From the NCBI GenBank assembly GCA_010015745.1, contig ML978229.1:1-64000 (forward strand): a DNA stretch of 64,000 bases. Reading direction: 5' to 3'. Of this stretch, positions 43,398-55,568 are shown piece after piece; the first letter of the stretch is position 1, and each line of letters opens with the position of its first letter. This stretch comes from Setomelanomma holmii (Eukaryota > Ascomycota > Dothideomycetes > Pleosporales > Phaeosphaeriaceae). The notes under the pieces are model-generated. The model saw only the letters and a program-made list of their open reading frames with translations. It was not told the origin of the DNA and searched no databases. Both the position numbers and the translations under genes were made by a program.

Positions 43398-45892
43398 GCT
43401 GGCGGCTGGTGTGGATGTAAGCGCTGTTGCGCAGTTGTGTAGAGCTGGTGTAGCTGCGGCTCGACCTTGGTGAAGGATCGAAATTCGTCAATGGATCGTG
43501 CAAGGCAAGCCTGTGTGTATTTGGTCGTTCGTCTGCGGATCTAAAAGCATTGTTCGTCAGCACAAGCTCCAGACAGTCCAAAACAATCATTGTCCCTAGC
43601 CGACGAGTGGTGCCTCCAGCGTTTGCACCTGGCCCAGCGTAACGTGTGGTGAAACGGCAGAGTGTCATGGTAATGAGTTTAGGCCCACATGGCCTTCAAA
43701 GCCGGGAACCCGAGCTATGCCCGTGTCGTCAATGGGCGCCACGAGGAGACAAAGGACGGCTCCCGCCCATGCGCCGCCACGTGCAAGAAGCGCCGATTAC
43801 GTACCAGTCGCTTGGTTCGAGTGCTTTCCACTCGGACTAGTTGGCTCTTCGATGAGCTCAACACCAGGCTGGTGATCTGGGTAATGCCTACTACCCAGGC
43901 GGTGCTGGCGCGTGATGCGGGGAACGAATCCGGGGCTGTAAGCTCGGATCTTCGAGGTTTTTGCGGCTCGATTGGGGGCTCGCGGCGGGTGGCAGGCAGT
44001 CTTGTCGAGGTAGCAGTCGCGGAGGACGACAGCTCGCGATCGTGGCGGTGACAAGAGGGAGGAGGAGAGGGTAGACCCGAGCGAGGGGCAGGGTCCGTCA
44101 GGGTCTGCGTGGAGTGACTGCCGGCTCAGCTTCGAACGAAAAGATGCAATCGCACGGGGACATTGAGTAGTACGTACCGAAGCGCAGGACAATGCGAAGG
44201 CACACTCGGAGCGCACTTTCCTCGTGGAGTTGTCGGGTGGAGCAGACAGAAGGTGCGATGGTAGTGTTGTTGCTGTTGCGCGGGTCGCTGTTGCCAGGTG
44301 GGATGGTGGGGTTAACGAGCTGCAGCTGCAGGCGCAGGTGGTCGACTACGGGCGAAACACGACAAGCACAGTACCTGGCAGTCGACGTGCCGGATGCGCA
44401 GCAGGAAATGGGATTCAGGAACAGAGCAGGACGCAGCTTGCGGCACGCAGATATACCGTCCTCGACCCGCACCGCAGCGATGCAGCACTTGCCTGGTGCC
44501 CGCAGCCCGTCCTTGCCCTAGCCGCCGGAACAATGGTCTGGCTTGGTTCGAGAGCTCTGCGACCCGCCTATTGGTGTGACTCTGCGGTGACTCGCTGTGC
44601 AGCTCTCCTGTGATCTCTGCTATATGCACCAGACCTATCTCAAACCGAGAACTGTGTTTCGCTAGTGCTGGCTGAAGCCTGCCAAACCCTCTGCAATCGT
44701 CGCTTGCCCAACATGTCTTTGCTTGATCCTCACTGTGCAATAGCAGCAGTTGACAGCCTCGCCAGGCACCCTGTCTGCCAACTTCAACCGTACCCATGGC
44801 TTGACGTCTTCTCCATCCGTCTTAATCGCGCACTGGACAGCATGCCATAAGTTCCGTCCTATAGGGCAGCCACTGAAACCTCCAGGGGCGAGTTACACCT
44901 TTGCGACATCTATACTTAGCGGGCCCGGTCGAAGACCGACACTTCCATGCGGGTGTAAGCTTCGCCGAACTCATTGGCTATTTGCAGTACTGCTGCGTCC
45001 CTCCAACTCCAGATCCTCCAACCAAGGCAACTTCAGGCAACCCACCAGAGCAGATACCGGTGGACCCTGCTGCTTCATCACAGTTCCTCGTGCCACGGGC
45101 CGACCTTTGCAGCTTCAAGCACGCTGTCTTGCATGGGTATCCCAGGTTTCATCGTCGAAGCTTCCGCGACTTCCAGAAGCGTTTCACTTGACAGCCAGCG
45201 AGCTCAAGTATCAATTCTTGAATATGACGCAAAGTTCCCAGGAGTGTTTGCCTCTCGCACCCCCCTCCGACTCTCCCACGCGCCCGTTGCATTTGTGTGA
45301 CCGGTGGCGGCCACGTAGAAGGATCAGTTGCTGGTAGTAGAAAGCTTCGCTTGCCATGCCACAACCTTCAGCTTACCATGCGGTAGCTCCGGCATCCACT
45401 TCGCCGGCGCATGCGAGTAACCATAGCTGCAAGGTCCCGCGAACTGGACAGGCCACTTTGGAGGCCTGGTGATGCACTACTAGCTTGCCATACCTCCTCC
45501 GCTTCATGTCACGTTACATGTGCAACCTACACATGCCGTATGGCGGAAGAAAGTTCACCTGTAGGATCGCGATCGATAAGAGAAGGGTCTGATGATCGAT
45601 GGATCTGTCAAGGTCGAGATGCACAAAGTTAGGATAGGAGGGCAACAATCAGTCGGGTCTTCAAGGTTTGTAGGTATCCCAATGCTTCTTGCGCCTTTGT
45701 CAAGTGTTCTTATCATACACGCCCATCATGATCATCCAAGTCGTTACGCTCGAAAACACCCATGCGCCTTTATTGTGCTCTGCAAATCCCACACTCCTCA
45801 ATCCATCCTGATCATTTCGACGATGTATGCCCCTCCCCTCCTTCACTTTTAGTTTATCCCTCCTTTGGTTGTCCCCAAAGGAACGCCGGGAG
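43398..45892. promoter_or_regulatory. long non-coding region upstream of the MAP kinase
   Basis: About 2.5 kb with no supported gene. Frames here are GC-rich overlapping shadows (for example 44312-44797 minus and 44224-44613 plus) without domains. The part nearest the kinase should hold its promoter and perhaps a long leader, possibly with a leader intron. The far end contains the 3' region of the 57-residue gene. Confidence 0.4.
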
Positions 45893-46131
45893 TCACGCCG
45901 AAGCCAGCGTTCCCATCGGTGGGTACTGATGTCCTTCTCGTTCAACTCGGGGTGCGCATATGCACCATTGATCTTCGGGAATATTGGACATGACTACGGG
46001 AACGTGATTGCCGCATCCCCACCATGTGGTCTTGTCTGACGACCCGTCAGTGTCGAGGAGGACTCTGGTGTGATGGAGACAAGGGGATGTGATGACTTAC
46101 GGCACGAGTCGCAGGATGCTTTCTTGCACAT
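45893..46131 (-). CDS. 57-residue conserved cysteine-rich protein
   Basis: A tiny gene with exons 46101-46131 and 45893-46035 and a 65-nt phase-1 intron (GTAAGT...GTCAG), giving 57 residues. The pattern is CKKASCDSC, then KTTWWGCGNHVP, VVMSNIP, CIC and QYPPMG. I recall a widespread family of very small fungal proteins with this pattern (paired Cys, Lys-Thr-Thr-Trp, Gly-Cys-Gly-x-His, a Cys-x-Cys and a YPP end), which probably binds zinc. No function is established to my knowledge. No upstream extension is needed: the family begins at Met-Cys. Its short exons make it easy to miss in automatic calls. Confidence 0.82.
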
Positions 46132-47219
46132 CTTGTTGTTGTTGGAAGTGCTGTGTGGAGTGCTGCGCCGAGGTTTTGTGGCACCGCCTGGGTGTATGAG
46201 ATAGTTGACGAGTGTAATCAAATAGGCGCAGCTTAGGAAATGATTCAAATGTTCGGGATGGCAAGTATAGAGTATGATATGTCTTGATTAGAAATGGGGC
46301 TTGTAGTGTCCTCAGAGTACGCAGTGACGCTGGCAGACGAACTGCACATATATACCTGAACCAAGAAAGTAAACATCAAAAGTACACGTGCACTTTACCA
46401 AGCCGCGGACCCAGTCTCTTCCCCCGTATCCTTCCGCAGACTCATTTCGCTCACTCAACTCACGACGTCGCCGAACATGGTCGCCGACCTCTTCGGGCAA
46501 ACACACACACCAATCAAGTACCCTCTGGAAGCCCGCTTCCGCGTCTTGGCAGCGGGTGAGGCGCATGTCCGACCCATAGTCCGGGACCCAGTGGACTGCA
46601 CTCGAATGATATAAGGTGGGTTTCGTGAGGTTTAGTAGGGTCGTGCCGTAGTCGCTGATGGTTTTAGCACGGAGGCGGAGGGCCGGTGGAAAGCCGTTTA
46701 CATAAGTAGTGGAACGGACATGTGTATAGTTTACGGTAGACTAGAGGTCTAGAGGCGGGCGTATGGATGCATGAAACTACGAGGTTTTGGTGCTCTGCGC
46801 ACACGTGGCTATTTCTGGAATTTGGAATCGTCAGTGGAACTAAAATAGGACGCATTTGAGGTGCAGAAGTCGCCTTTGGGATCACTTAGCAACCCTTTGC
46901 ACCATGCTACCTGAGAAAGCTACATGATGTGTTCGCTGATTATCTCCGTCACCGAAGACAATGTCGGAAAAAGCCTACTACGAATAAGAGTGGACGAAAA
47001 TGGACTATATGAAACGACCTATTAACACCTGTGGTGGATGCGACCAAGCAATTGGCCTCGATCTATGCCGGAGCTTTTGGTGTATACCGAACGCCCTTGC
47101 TACAGCATGCAGATGTCGTAGAAATCGTCGCCGCAGCTGCAGATGAGCTCGCCGACCTATATGCTGAAGATGCCGCCAGGATGCCGCAGCTCCCGACCAT
47201 TGCTTCGAACATCTCAACG
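46132..47219. other. 1.1-kb gene-poor region
   Basis: Holds the promoter of the 57-residue gene and the 3' end of DBP3. Short frames on both strands show no domain. No RNA gene recognised. Confidence 0.45.
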
Positions 47220-49111
47220 CTAGTCAAATGTTATCTTTGTCGCTGCTTTGGTGTTGTCAACGTCCTTGTAAAATGCCCCATAAGCACCATGTTCCTTCTT
47301 CTTCACAGTGGTGCCAAATTTCAACAACTCTTCAGGGACTGGCTGGTTTGCCGCTTTGAGAACATTGATCAGTCTGCGGTCAAAGTCAGCAAAGCGCCAT
47401 AGTTGATGCGTCAGACATCACGAGACACTTACGATCCTGAAAGCCCCTTATCGTGCTCAGTAAAGAGCGTGATTGCTAGGCCCTCTTTACCTGCGCGACC
47501 CGTCCTACCAATCCTATGTACGTAGTCCTCAGCTGTCAAGGGAAAGGTGACGTTGATGACCAGTTTCACTGCGGGAATGTCCAAGCCACGGGCAGCGACA
47601 TCCGTGGCCACAAGCAGCGGAACTTGTCCCTCCTTGAACGCCGCAAGTGACGCGCTGCGCTTATCTTGACTCAGATCGCCATGGATACCGCCGACACGGA
47701 AGCCTTTCATGCGAATAAAATTCTCGATGCGCATGGCCTCCTTCTTGTACAAGCAGAATACAAGGATACGATCGTCCTTGTTCTTGCCGGATTGGTATTG
47801 TTTGAGGAGTTGAAGAAGGCGCTGCTCTTTCGCGCGGGGGTCTACCACTTCGACGAGCTGTTTGATGCGCACATTTGCCCGAAGCTCGCCGGACTGGTTA
47901 TCGCCAATTGTGATCCTAACAGGCGACCTCATGAAGGTAGACGCCAGATCACGAACCGATGGCGGCCACGTTGCTGTAAACATAAGCGTCTGGCGCGCCT
48001 TGGGCGTCTGCGAAATGATTTGCCTGATGGCTTCTTCAAAGCCCTTATCAAGCATACGATCAGCTTCATCAAGGACCACGTATTCGGCTTTGCTGAGATC
48101 GGCTGAGCGGTCGCCTATCAGGTCGTTCAAACGACCGGGCGTCGCAACTACGATATGTGCCGTGCGGCAAGCAGCGACTTGAGGGTCCTTGGGCACGCCT
48201 CCATATACGCAGACAACCTTGAGACCTGCGGGCGTAGCCAAGGCCACTAATTGATCGTAAATTTGGACAGCCAGTTCTCGTGTTGGGGAAACGATAACTG
48301 CCTTGATGCCTTTTCGCTCGCTCTTTGGCAGAGACGTGATGAAGCGCACACAGGGTACGCCAAATGCGAGTGTCTTGCCCGAGCCTGTCTCCGCCACACC
48401 GACCATGTCCCTGCCTGAGAAGAGGAATGGCCAGGTCGCTGCTTGTATCGGCGTGGGAGCGGTGAACTTGGCGAAGAATGCTCGCTGCGACTCGTCGGTC
48501 GCGGGCAGGTATTTGAAGAGGGTAATGGGACGAAGTGGGCGAGCAGCAGGCTTCGGATCCTGGATTGTCATGACGTTCTTCGCCAGGAAGGCATCGATGT
48601 CTGACTGGGGTAGTTGCGCCAGTTCCTCATTTTCGGTGTAAGGGCCACTGGATGGTTCCGGGCTGGTGACCGAGGACTCAACCCGGGAGGGTATGGCAGA
48701 GGTTGCCACCGATGTGGGCTTCGATGAAGGTGCTGTCGAAGGAGCATCGCCGCTCTCAGCCTTCGCCTGTTCCCTCAGCCTCTTTCTCTCCGCCTTGCGA
48801 GCAGCTTTCTTTGCAGCTTTGGCGGCATCTTCGCCCTCTGCACCAGCCGCCTTTTGCGCTTCCTTTGCCTCATTCTTCGCCTTCTTTGCCGCTTTTCGCT
48901 CCGCCTTAGACAAGGTGTCTTTTTCACCACTGTCTTCGCCGTGTCCGTTCATGCCTGCCTCAGTGGCATGGCCATTCGATTGAGCGGCATCGCTGTTGGC
49001 TGATCTCTTCGATTTCTCGGTCTTGTCCTTCTTGCTTTTCTTTCGCGAAAGCTCAGGTGTTGCTGTCGCATCGTAACCAATCACAACATCTTCGATTGGT
49101 CGTTTTCCCAT
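47220..49111 (-). CDS. dbp3: DEAD-box RNA helicase DBP3
   Basis: Nucleolar ATP-dependent RNA helicase for 60S ribosome assembly (pre-rRNA processing near site A3). Exons 47433-49111 and 47220-47373, with a 59-nt phase-2 intron, give 610 residues. The N-terminal about 160 residues form the Lys/Ala/Glu-rich extension typical of DBP3. Helicase motifs follow in order: Q motif PTPIQAATW, motif I AETGSGKT, PTRELA, TPGR, DEAD, TAT in place of SAT, then ARGLD and HRIGRTGRAG. The last exon provides the conserved C-terminus with LLKFGTTVKKKEHGAYG. It is divergent to a TFIIIC subunit with 344 bp between start codons. Confidence 0.95.
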
Positions 49112-49455
49112 ATCGGTGGTCCTGTGCAGCTGTAGGAGTGCCTCGTCGCAAGAGCTGGTGGAAAACTTAACTTTTTCTACGGCGCCTCCCTTATCGATAA
49201 CGCTCTAATCCCAACACGGATTAGAAGCATTCTGACCCTTGTCTGCTCGCCGTCTACACTTTCCAAGTCCGTTCTTTTCGAGCTTCCACCAAATCTTACA
49301 GGAATATCACTCAATCTTCAGGGTCAAAACATCGAGCCTGGACACGCGCAGAATTGACACCTCTCAATCAGCAGGGTCTACATTAGTTCGCCGTGTCTCA
49401 TAGCCATGAGCAAGTCCGGCGCAAGACAAGCTGCTCGAATATTGCTAAGGTGACA
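49112..49455. promoter_or_regulatory. divergent promoter, DBP3 / TFIIIC subunit
   Basis: A 344-bp head-to-head spacer joining a ribosome-biogenesis gene and an RNA polymerase III factor gene. The half near DBP3 has runs of T and A around 49165-49205. I could not confirm exact PAC or RRPE elements by eye. Confidence 0.5.
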
Positions 49456-52070
49456 ATGACGGACGTGTCCGAACTGAGATGTTGGCCCTCGTGCGTTGAT
49501 GCCATAGATTGGTCTCAAGATGGCATCATTGCGTTGGCCTCCGACGAACGTGTCGAGCTGCTTGTAGGACAACCAACAACATCACTTTGAACTAATTTCT
49601 AACTTGACCACAGTTTCCTCACACAGTCAGCTTCGATAGAGATCAAGATTCTGCCCAATGGCAACATGTTCCTTTACAGGTTCCGTGGTTCACTGTTGAA
49701 GAGTCACCGATCAAGGAGCCTGCACCACTGGCAAATTATTCAATCGGCGAGGAGATCTCGGCTAGCGCCCCTGTGGCCATAGCATGGTCACCTATCGGCC
49801 TGGGGAAGCATCGAAGGAGCGCGCTTGCTGCACTGACAGCGAATCTGGTGCTGTCCATTTGGGCTGCTGGGGTCAAGCCGCAGGAAGCTTCGAGCTGGGA
49901 CCGAAGGCTCATAATCAACAATGCGCTTTCCGAGTACTTCTCCAGCAATATCACAGATGATCCAGGCCATGATGCACTGAGCCTCGGCGAGCGATTGCGT
50001 CTGAGAAGCCGAGTACGGGCATTCTCCTGGGCTCCTGCTCTACCAAATCCTCTGTCGTCTGCCACCATGGGCACACGCTTGTCGTTCGGGCGATATGTGA
50101 TAGCGACGTGTACGGACGACAACGTTCTTGCGCTGGTATCTGTAGACTCGCCCACCACGACTTATGGCGCAGAACAATGTTGGAGTGCCAATGTTCTGGC
50201 CCACGTGGTTTGCACACTCGACGCGGAGACCATGTGCCCGGAGTCATCCTTCTTTGAAGATATGCTAAAGCAGCAAAATCATATCTCACACGTGTCCTGG
50301 AGTCCGTGGGTAATACGGGGTGATTCTTATTGCTCTCTTATCGTGTACGCTACAAACGAGGACGTGCGGGCCAGGGTCGTAACATATTCACACGATGGCC
50401 TCAAACTGGGCGACGAAGTCGTTTATCCGGGCATCGAGATGCGCTACAACGGTCCTATGAAGTGGTCACATATTGTCGATGACACCACGCTCAGCCTCGC
50501 CCTCTTCACAACTACCGGCATCGTCCACCTAATCATGTCTACAAGCGATGCTTCCATTGTGTTGCGAAGCTCACATGGACTTGACGAACGCTGGGATCAA
50601 GTTTCGGGAGCCGTTTGGGACTCGAATCAGTTGCCAATACCACGTCTGCATGTCAGCTCCTTGTTGTCTACCTTGCAGAGTCCAACCGCTGTGGTAGAGG
50701 TAACGGGAAGCCACGTCAAATCTCTGGATCTTCCCAGTTGGCGTGATCAAATAGCGAACAGCGCAGTACTTTTCAGTGCAAGGAACGACTTGAAAGGGAA
50801 CACCAAGACGAAAGTATGGGGCTTGGCGACCTCGCCACTGGGAGACTTCATCGCAACATGTCATAGTGTACATCCTTCCGATATGATTGAGTATGGATCG
50901 CCCAACGACCGTCGTGGGACGGTCGCCGTCAGTGCTCTGCGGCAATACCGCCAGATTCGACAAAGCTTTCCGTCACGGGACGCAAGTGCAGAGGGCGTTC
51001 TTTTCACAATCAAGAAATTGTTGCAAAATACCGTGGAGGATTCCGAACAGATCCCAGCTTTCGTTGCGGAGATGGTCGAGAAGCTTGCTCAAGCTTATAG
51101 TCCGGTCACACCATTGGGAGATCATGAGACTGTGTTGGCGACTGTTGACGACCCGATTGATCTCGATATGATGGTCAAGCGTTTCAAACGGATTGCATTC
51201 TTCAATCCGCAGTCGCTGAAAGATCGATACACAATTCTGGCATCCCAGGCTTGCGACTTGAAAAGCTCTTGTGATCTGCAGCGAACTCTTATTGCGTATC
51301 GACTTGCCCTGGCATCACAAGAACTGCTTTTAGATCTGTCCCAGACATCATTCAGCACCGACGTGCGCAACCACCACCACCAATTAGTCTCCCTCATACA
51401 CACCCTCATGGAATCAGAGGTCGACAAATCTGAGTCGACTCGAGTGCCTGAGGCCATGGAAGATCAGGATCAGGCCAGTGATATGATCGTCGCAGTTCCA
51501 GAAACTGCTACTACCGAAAGCGAGGCCGTACAACTGGACATAGCTCAATCTACAACCGACTCCTGCGATTTCTGTGCTGCTCCCATCCCGTTCGCAAACT
51601 TGTTCACCGCCGCGTGTACAAACGGGCATCAATTTCCAAGGTGTGGCTTGAGCTTTTTGGCAATTAAAGCTCCTGGCATAACAAAGTACTGTGGCATATG
51701 CAGCACGCCTTTCTTGAGTGAAGAGTATGTGCTTGCACAGGAGATGGAACGAAGGGTTGCATTTGAAACAGAACAGGATGATGTTAGCAGGACGAATGGT
51801 CGACCAGAAGACACTGCAACTATCCAAGTACGAACAGACGAGAACGGGACAGATGCGCACAACAATGCCCAAGAATCGTTGCCGGACGACAGGCCAGATG
51901 GGGCGAAACCGGATCAGCATAATGGCACGGCGACTGTTTCAACGGTTGAAGAAGGACCAGAGGCGGTAACGGCTGGTAAGACGAGAAGGACTCTACCAAC
52001 CACTCTGACCAGAGTGCTCTTTCTCGCATGCGATGTTTGCATCTATTGTGGTGGCAAGTTTGTAGGATGA
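49456..52070 (+). CDS. TFIIIC subunit (TFIIIC90/Sfc9-like, zinc-finger type)
   Basis: Subunit of TFIIIC, which binds internal promoters of tRNA genes and recruits TFIIIB. Exons 49456-49563 and 49614-52070, split by a 50-nt phase-0 intron, give 854 residues. The N-terminus CWPSCVDAIDWSQDG starts a WD40-like propeller, supported by AIAWSPIG and SHVSWSPW strands further on. The C-terminal region has the TFIIIC zinc-finger domain: CDFC, then CTNGHQFPRCGLSF and CGIC. A final pair, CDVCIYCGGKF, closes the protein. An acidic, probably disordered stretch of about 100 residues separates these last two. The ATG at 49456 is close to the first conserved residue. Confidence 0.88.
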
Positions 52071-52362
52071 GATATGTAGGCCTGCTACATCCTATATATC
52101 ATTGATGGAAAAGCAGCATATAGTGTAATAGTAGTTTGTATTCAACTACCTTGCTGTGTAATGTGTCTCCCATGCAGTCAACTATGCATCAAGGCAACAT
52201 GAAGAAAAATGGGGTATCATCGTAAAAGTTCAGAAAAGTCCTCGCCACCCCGCTAAAATCTACAGAGAGGTATTGCAGCCTTAGCCCGCACCAAATCGTC
52301 TACAGCTGAGGCTTACAATGCTAACATATATTGCTTCTTGCTACCTTCCATGATTTGATTGT
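52071..52362. other. convergent intergenic region
   Basis: Short AT-rich spacer between the TFIIIC subunit and PRP2 stop codons; both transcripts end here. Confidence 0.5.
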
Positions 52363-54876
52363 CTAAAGGCACATTTGGCGACCCGTGCCAACCTTGCCTG
52401 GACCCTTGCCCATCTTCTTCCCAACATCCAAACTATCGATATCGTTCTTCTTGTGAAAGTGCGGCGCGACCTCGATGAGCCAGTCTGGCTCGATTGGCGC
52501 GCACGTCCGTACAAACTCTTTGGAAGTCATGGTCAACTCGGCGAAGACGACGAGCTTGGGCCGCAGCTCCCGGAGACACGAGGATGGGTGTATGTGTACC
52601 GACAGCCCTTGCTTGAGTGTTCGGTATGTCTGTCCGTCGCGATTCAGTCGCGCGACATTTGCGAAGTATCCTGACGTAAAGGCCTTCAATATCTTCTGGT
52701 ATTCATGAACCCCGCAAGACGACTCGAATATTTCTACGCGCTCGCAGAGTTTTACCAGCTGCTCGCGCACGTCTCGGACCCGGTTCAGGCACCGATACTG
52801 GACAAAGTTGTCGCGACACCAAAGCACAGAATACTCGTTCTCGACGAATTCATTCCATACGTTAAGAAAGGCGATCAAGTCACCGCCTGTTGCGGCGGTC
52901 GATGAAGTGAATCTTGCTTTTGCATGATCTGCAGCAACCTTCTTGTCCTTCGGTGCGAAGAACAGGGTACCTGCCTCCTGGACCATCGCTACCAATGTGA
53001 TCACTTCATCGACGCAGCCTAGACTATCGGCAGCAAGTAGGACCTTGGATAATCGTGGGTCTAGCGGCAATTCGCTTGCTCGTCTGCCCAGCTTGGTCAC
53101 GGCACCATTGCTGTCGAGATAGCCCAGAGCATACAGGGTCTCCAGTGATGCTGCAAGCGCAGTGACCGGTGGCGCATCCATGAAGTCAAAGTGCAAGATG
53201 TCATGGATTCCCATTGCTTTGAGCGTGAGCACCGGGCCGTCGAGATTGATCCTGAGTATTTCTGGCAACGTGTTCTCCGGAAGCTCGTGGTAGAATGCAT
53301 ACTTGGTATATAGTCGAAAAGCCATACCTGGCCCCGTTCGTCCTGCTCGACCGGCTCTCTGCTCTGCGCTCGCTCTAGAGCATGGAACAACTACCAAGGC
53401 GTCCATTCCAGTCGCGGCATTGTACGAGTTCTGCTTTTCTAAGCCACAGTCAATGACGAAAGAAATGCCATCAATAGTCAAAGACGTCTCTGCGATGTTG
53501 GTGGCAAGCACAATTTTGCGGCTGCCTAGTGGGACGGGGTCGAAGATTAGCTGTTGCGCCTCTGATGGAAGAGCGCCATAGACAGGCGCTACGATAAGTG
53601 GCGGACTCCGGTTGCCGAGCTTCTTTTGTGTATCGTTGATATACTCGGCTGCAGCAAGAATCTCCTCCTCGCCTGTCAAGAACACCAGAATGTCACCAGG
53701 ACCTTGTTGTGAAAGATGCACCTGGAAACAAGTTGTGACGGCTGCACTCAAGTAGTTCGCTTCTGGTGAAGTTGCAAAGACTTTGTTGATGGGAAAGGTA
53801 CGGCCGGGTATGTTCATGATATTGGCCTTGAAGAAGAAATCGCTGAACTTTTGCGCGGAGAGGGTTGCACTGGCGATGATCAGGCGGAACTCGGGTCGGT
53901 GGAGGCTGACCTCCTTGAGTAAGCTCATGAGAATGTCGGTCGCAAGCGTCCTCTCGTGAGCCTCGTCGAGGATGACGACAGAGTACTCAGACAGGGTGGG
54001 ATCTGTGAGCAAGAGGCGAAGCAGCAGACCGTCAGTCTGATATTCGACCTGCGTCTCGTCCGAAGTGGCGCTTTCGAAACGCACAGAGTAGCCGCACTTC
54101 TTTCCAATCTTGGTGCCCATCTCCTGAGCAACACGATGCGCGACTGAGATTGCAGCGACTCGGCGGGGCTGCGTACAAGCAATGCGGCCAGTCTTGGCGT
54201 AGCCAGCTTCGGCGAGGTATTGTGGCAACTGTGTCGTCTTTCCTGAGCCCGTCTCTCCCACCAGGACGAGGATATTGTTTGTCTCAACTGCAGCAATGAA
54301 CTCGTCTCTGTACTCGTATATGGGCAGGCCCTTGCGCGTCTCTTCAATTGTCTTGGCCTTCTTCTCCGCCTCGTCGAGGTTGGCCTGCAGCCGCTGCTTC
54401 TCGAGATCCACCAAGGGCGCGTCAAATTTGATGTTCTGCTCCACGTCGAAGACGAATTCGTAGTCCTCCTGGTTGACCCGTGCAGGCTGTTTGACCTGGC
54501 TCTTGATCTTGCCCAGCTGCTCGTCCTCCCACAGCTGCACCTCCGACTTCTCGTAGCCCTTCTCCTTGTGTTTACGCGTGAGAGCCTCGTTCTTGTTGGA
54601 GTAGTCGGCGTCCGGGATCATGAAGCCGTCCAGGTGCTCGTCGATCTCATTGCGCTGGATGGCCAGCCGCAGCGTCTCGCGGTTGCGCGCAAAGTCGGCG
54701 CGCTCTTGTTTCGACAGCCTGTCTCCCAGCCTCTCCTCCTCTTCAGCCTCCTCTTGCACCTGCTTGCGGAGCAGGGCCAGCTGCTCTGCCTCGCGCTTGG
54801 CAAGATACGACTGCCGCGAGCGCAGCCGCAGGTCGCCAATGTCGGCATCGCCCGTCCGGCGCCGCTTTGGATCCAT
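52363..54876 (-). CDS. prp2: DEAH-box pre-mRNA splicing helicase PRP2 (DHX16)
   Basis: Spliceosomal ATPase that remodels the activated spliceosome before the first splicing step. Single exon, 837 residues. The N-terminal about 190 residues are charged and helical, with EDYEFVFDVEQNIKF, a PRP2/DHX16 signature. Helicase motifs: I GETGSGKTTQ, II DEAH, III SATL, then TNIAETSLTIDG and VI QRAGRAGRTGPG. The helicase-associated and OB-fold domains follow, ending with a Lys/Gly-rich tail. It is shorter at the N-terminus than metazoan DHX16, as usual in fungi. The absence of introns in such a long gene is notable for this window but not unusual for the family. Confidence 0.95.
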   Translation of the reverse strand: MDPKRRRTGDADIGDLRLRSRQSYLAKREAEQLALLRKQVQEEAEEEERLGDRLSKQERADFARNRETLRLAIQRNEIDEHLDGFMIPDADYSNKNEALTRKHKEKGYEKSEVQLWEDEQLGKIKSQVKQPARVNQEDYEFVFDVEQNIKFDAPLVDLEKQRLQANLDEAEKKAKTIEETRKGLPIYEYRDEFIAAVETNNILVLVGETGSGKTTQLPQYLAEAGYAKTGRIACTQPRRVAAISVAHRVAQEMGTKIGKKCGYSVRFESATSDETQVEYQTDGLLLRLLLTDPTLSEYSVVILDEAHERTLATDILMSLLKEVSLHRPEFRLIIASATLSAQKFSDFFFKANIMNIPGRTFPINKVFATSPEANYLSAAVTTCFQVHLSQQGPGDILVFLTGEEEILAAAEYINDTQKKLGNRSPPLIVAPVYGALPSEAQQLIFDPVPLGSRKIVLATNIAETSLTIDGISFVIDCGLEKQNSYNAATGMDALVVVPCSRASAEQRAGRAGRTGPGMAFRLYTKYAFYHELPENTLPEILRINLDGPVLTLKAMGIHDILHFDFMDAPPVTALAASLETLYALGYLDSNGAVTKLGRRASELPLDPRLSKVLLAADSLGCVDEVITLVAMVQEAGTLFFAPKDKKVAADHAKARFTSSTAATGGDLIAFLNVWNEFVENEYSVLWCRDNFVQYRCLNRVRDVREQLVKLCERVEIFESSCGVHEYQKILKAFTSGYFANVARLNRDGQTYRTLKQGLSVHIHPSSCLRELRPKLVVFAELTMTSKEFVRTCAPIEPDWLIEVAPHFHKKNDIDSLDVGKKMGKGPGKVGTGRQMCL

Positions 54877-55568
54877 AGTGGAGACGGAGGGGAAGGTCGA
54901 GGTCGAAGGGGTGGATTTTGGATATGCACGTGTGAATCAACTGGCGGTGCTCGGCGTTTGGAATGACTGGACGATGGTGAGGCTCAAGAAATGTCGACCT
55001 ATCGATAACGAAAGCGAAGCCGCGTGCACTGACCCGGAGCTACCTCCACCATCACGACTCGGCGTCCATCGTCCCGAGGGCCCCATGCCTCCTGCACAGA
55101 ATGCTCAAATGCAAACTCAACGAATTACATACACGAATCACATGCCTATGCTGTTACTCTCTCATGACATACTGCCAGGTAGCACATTCCCTTGCAGGTT
55201 GGAGGTGCAGAACTCGCGTCATGCTTCGTCACGACCCAGAAGAAGAAATCACCATGCGATGGTCACAGCAGATGGAGAGTGTATTGCGTGTGTATTATTG
55301 ATCTACAGGGAATCAAACATGAGCATGACTTATGGCAAACCTCCATGTCACGTCTCCTTTACTGTCGATCCACCCTTCGGACGAGCACAACTCCGCTTGA
55401 CTGAACATGCCGCACGCTACACCCCCCTTGCCTTCAGTCCCGGGGAACTGCTGGAGCTGCCGTCCTCAGCGAGATCGGCACGTCACTTCCGGACACCTTC
55501 GTGCTTGCCGCGTTCCACTTGACCCTGTTGCACGTCAGCTTTATACAACCAGAAGGTTGCCGAAAGGC
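54877..55568. promoter_or_regulatory. PRP2 promoter and 3' region of the secreted protein gene
   Basis: A plus-strand frame of 300 codons (54620-55522) runs through this spacer but largely overlaps PRP2 in antisense and has no domain. I treat the region as non-coding. Confidence 0.5.

Noticed and set aside
54620..55522. 300-codon plus-strand open frame
   Set aside because: Overlaps PRP2 in antisense for about 250 bp and shows Ser/Arg-rich shadow composition without domains.
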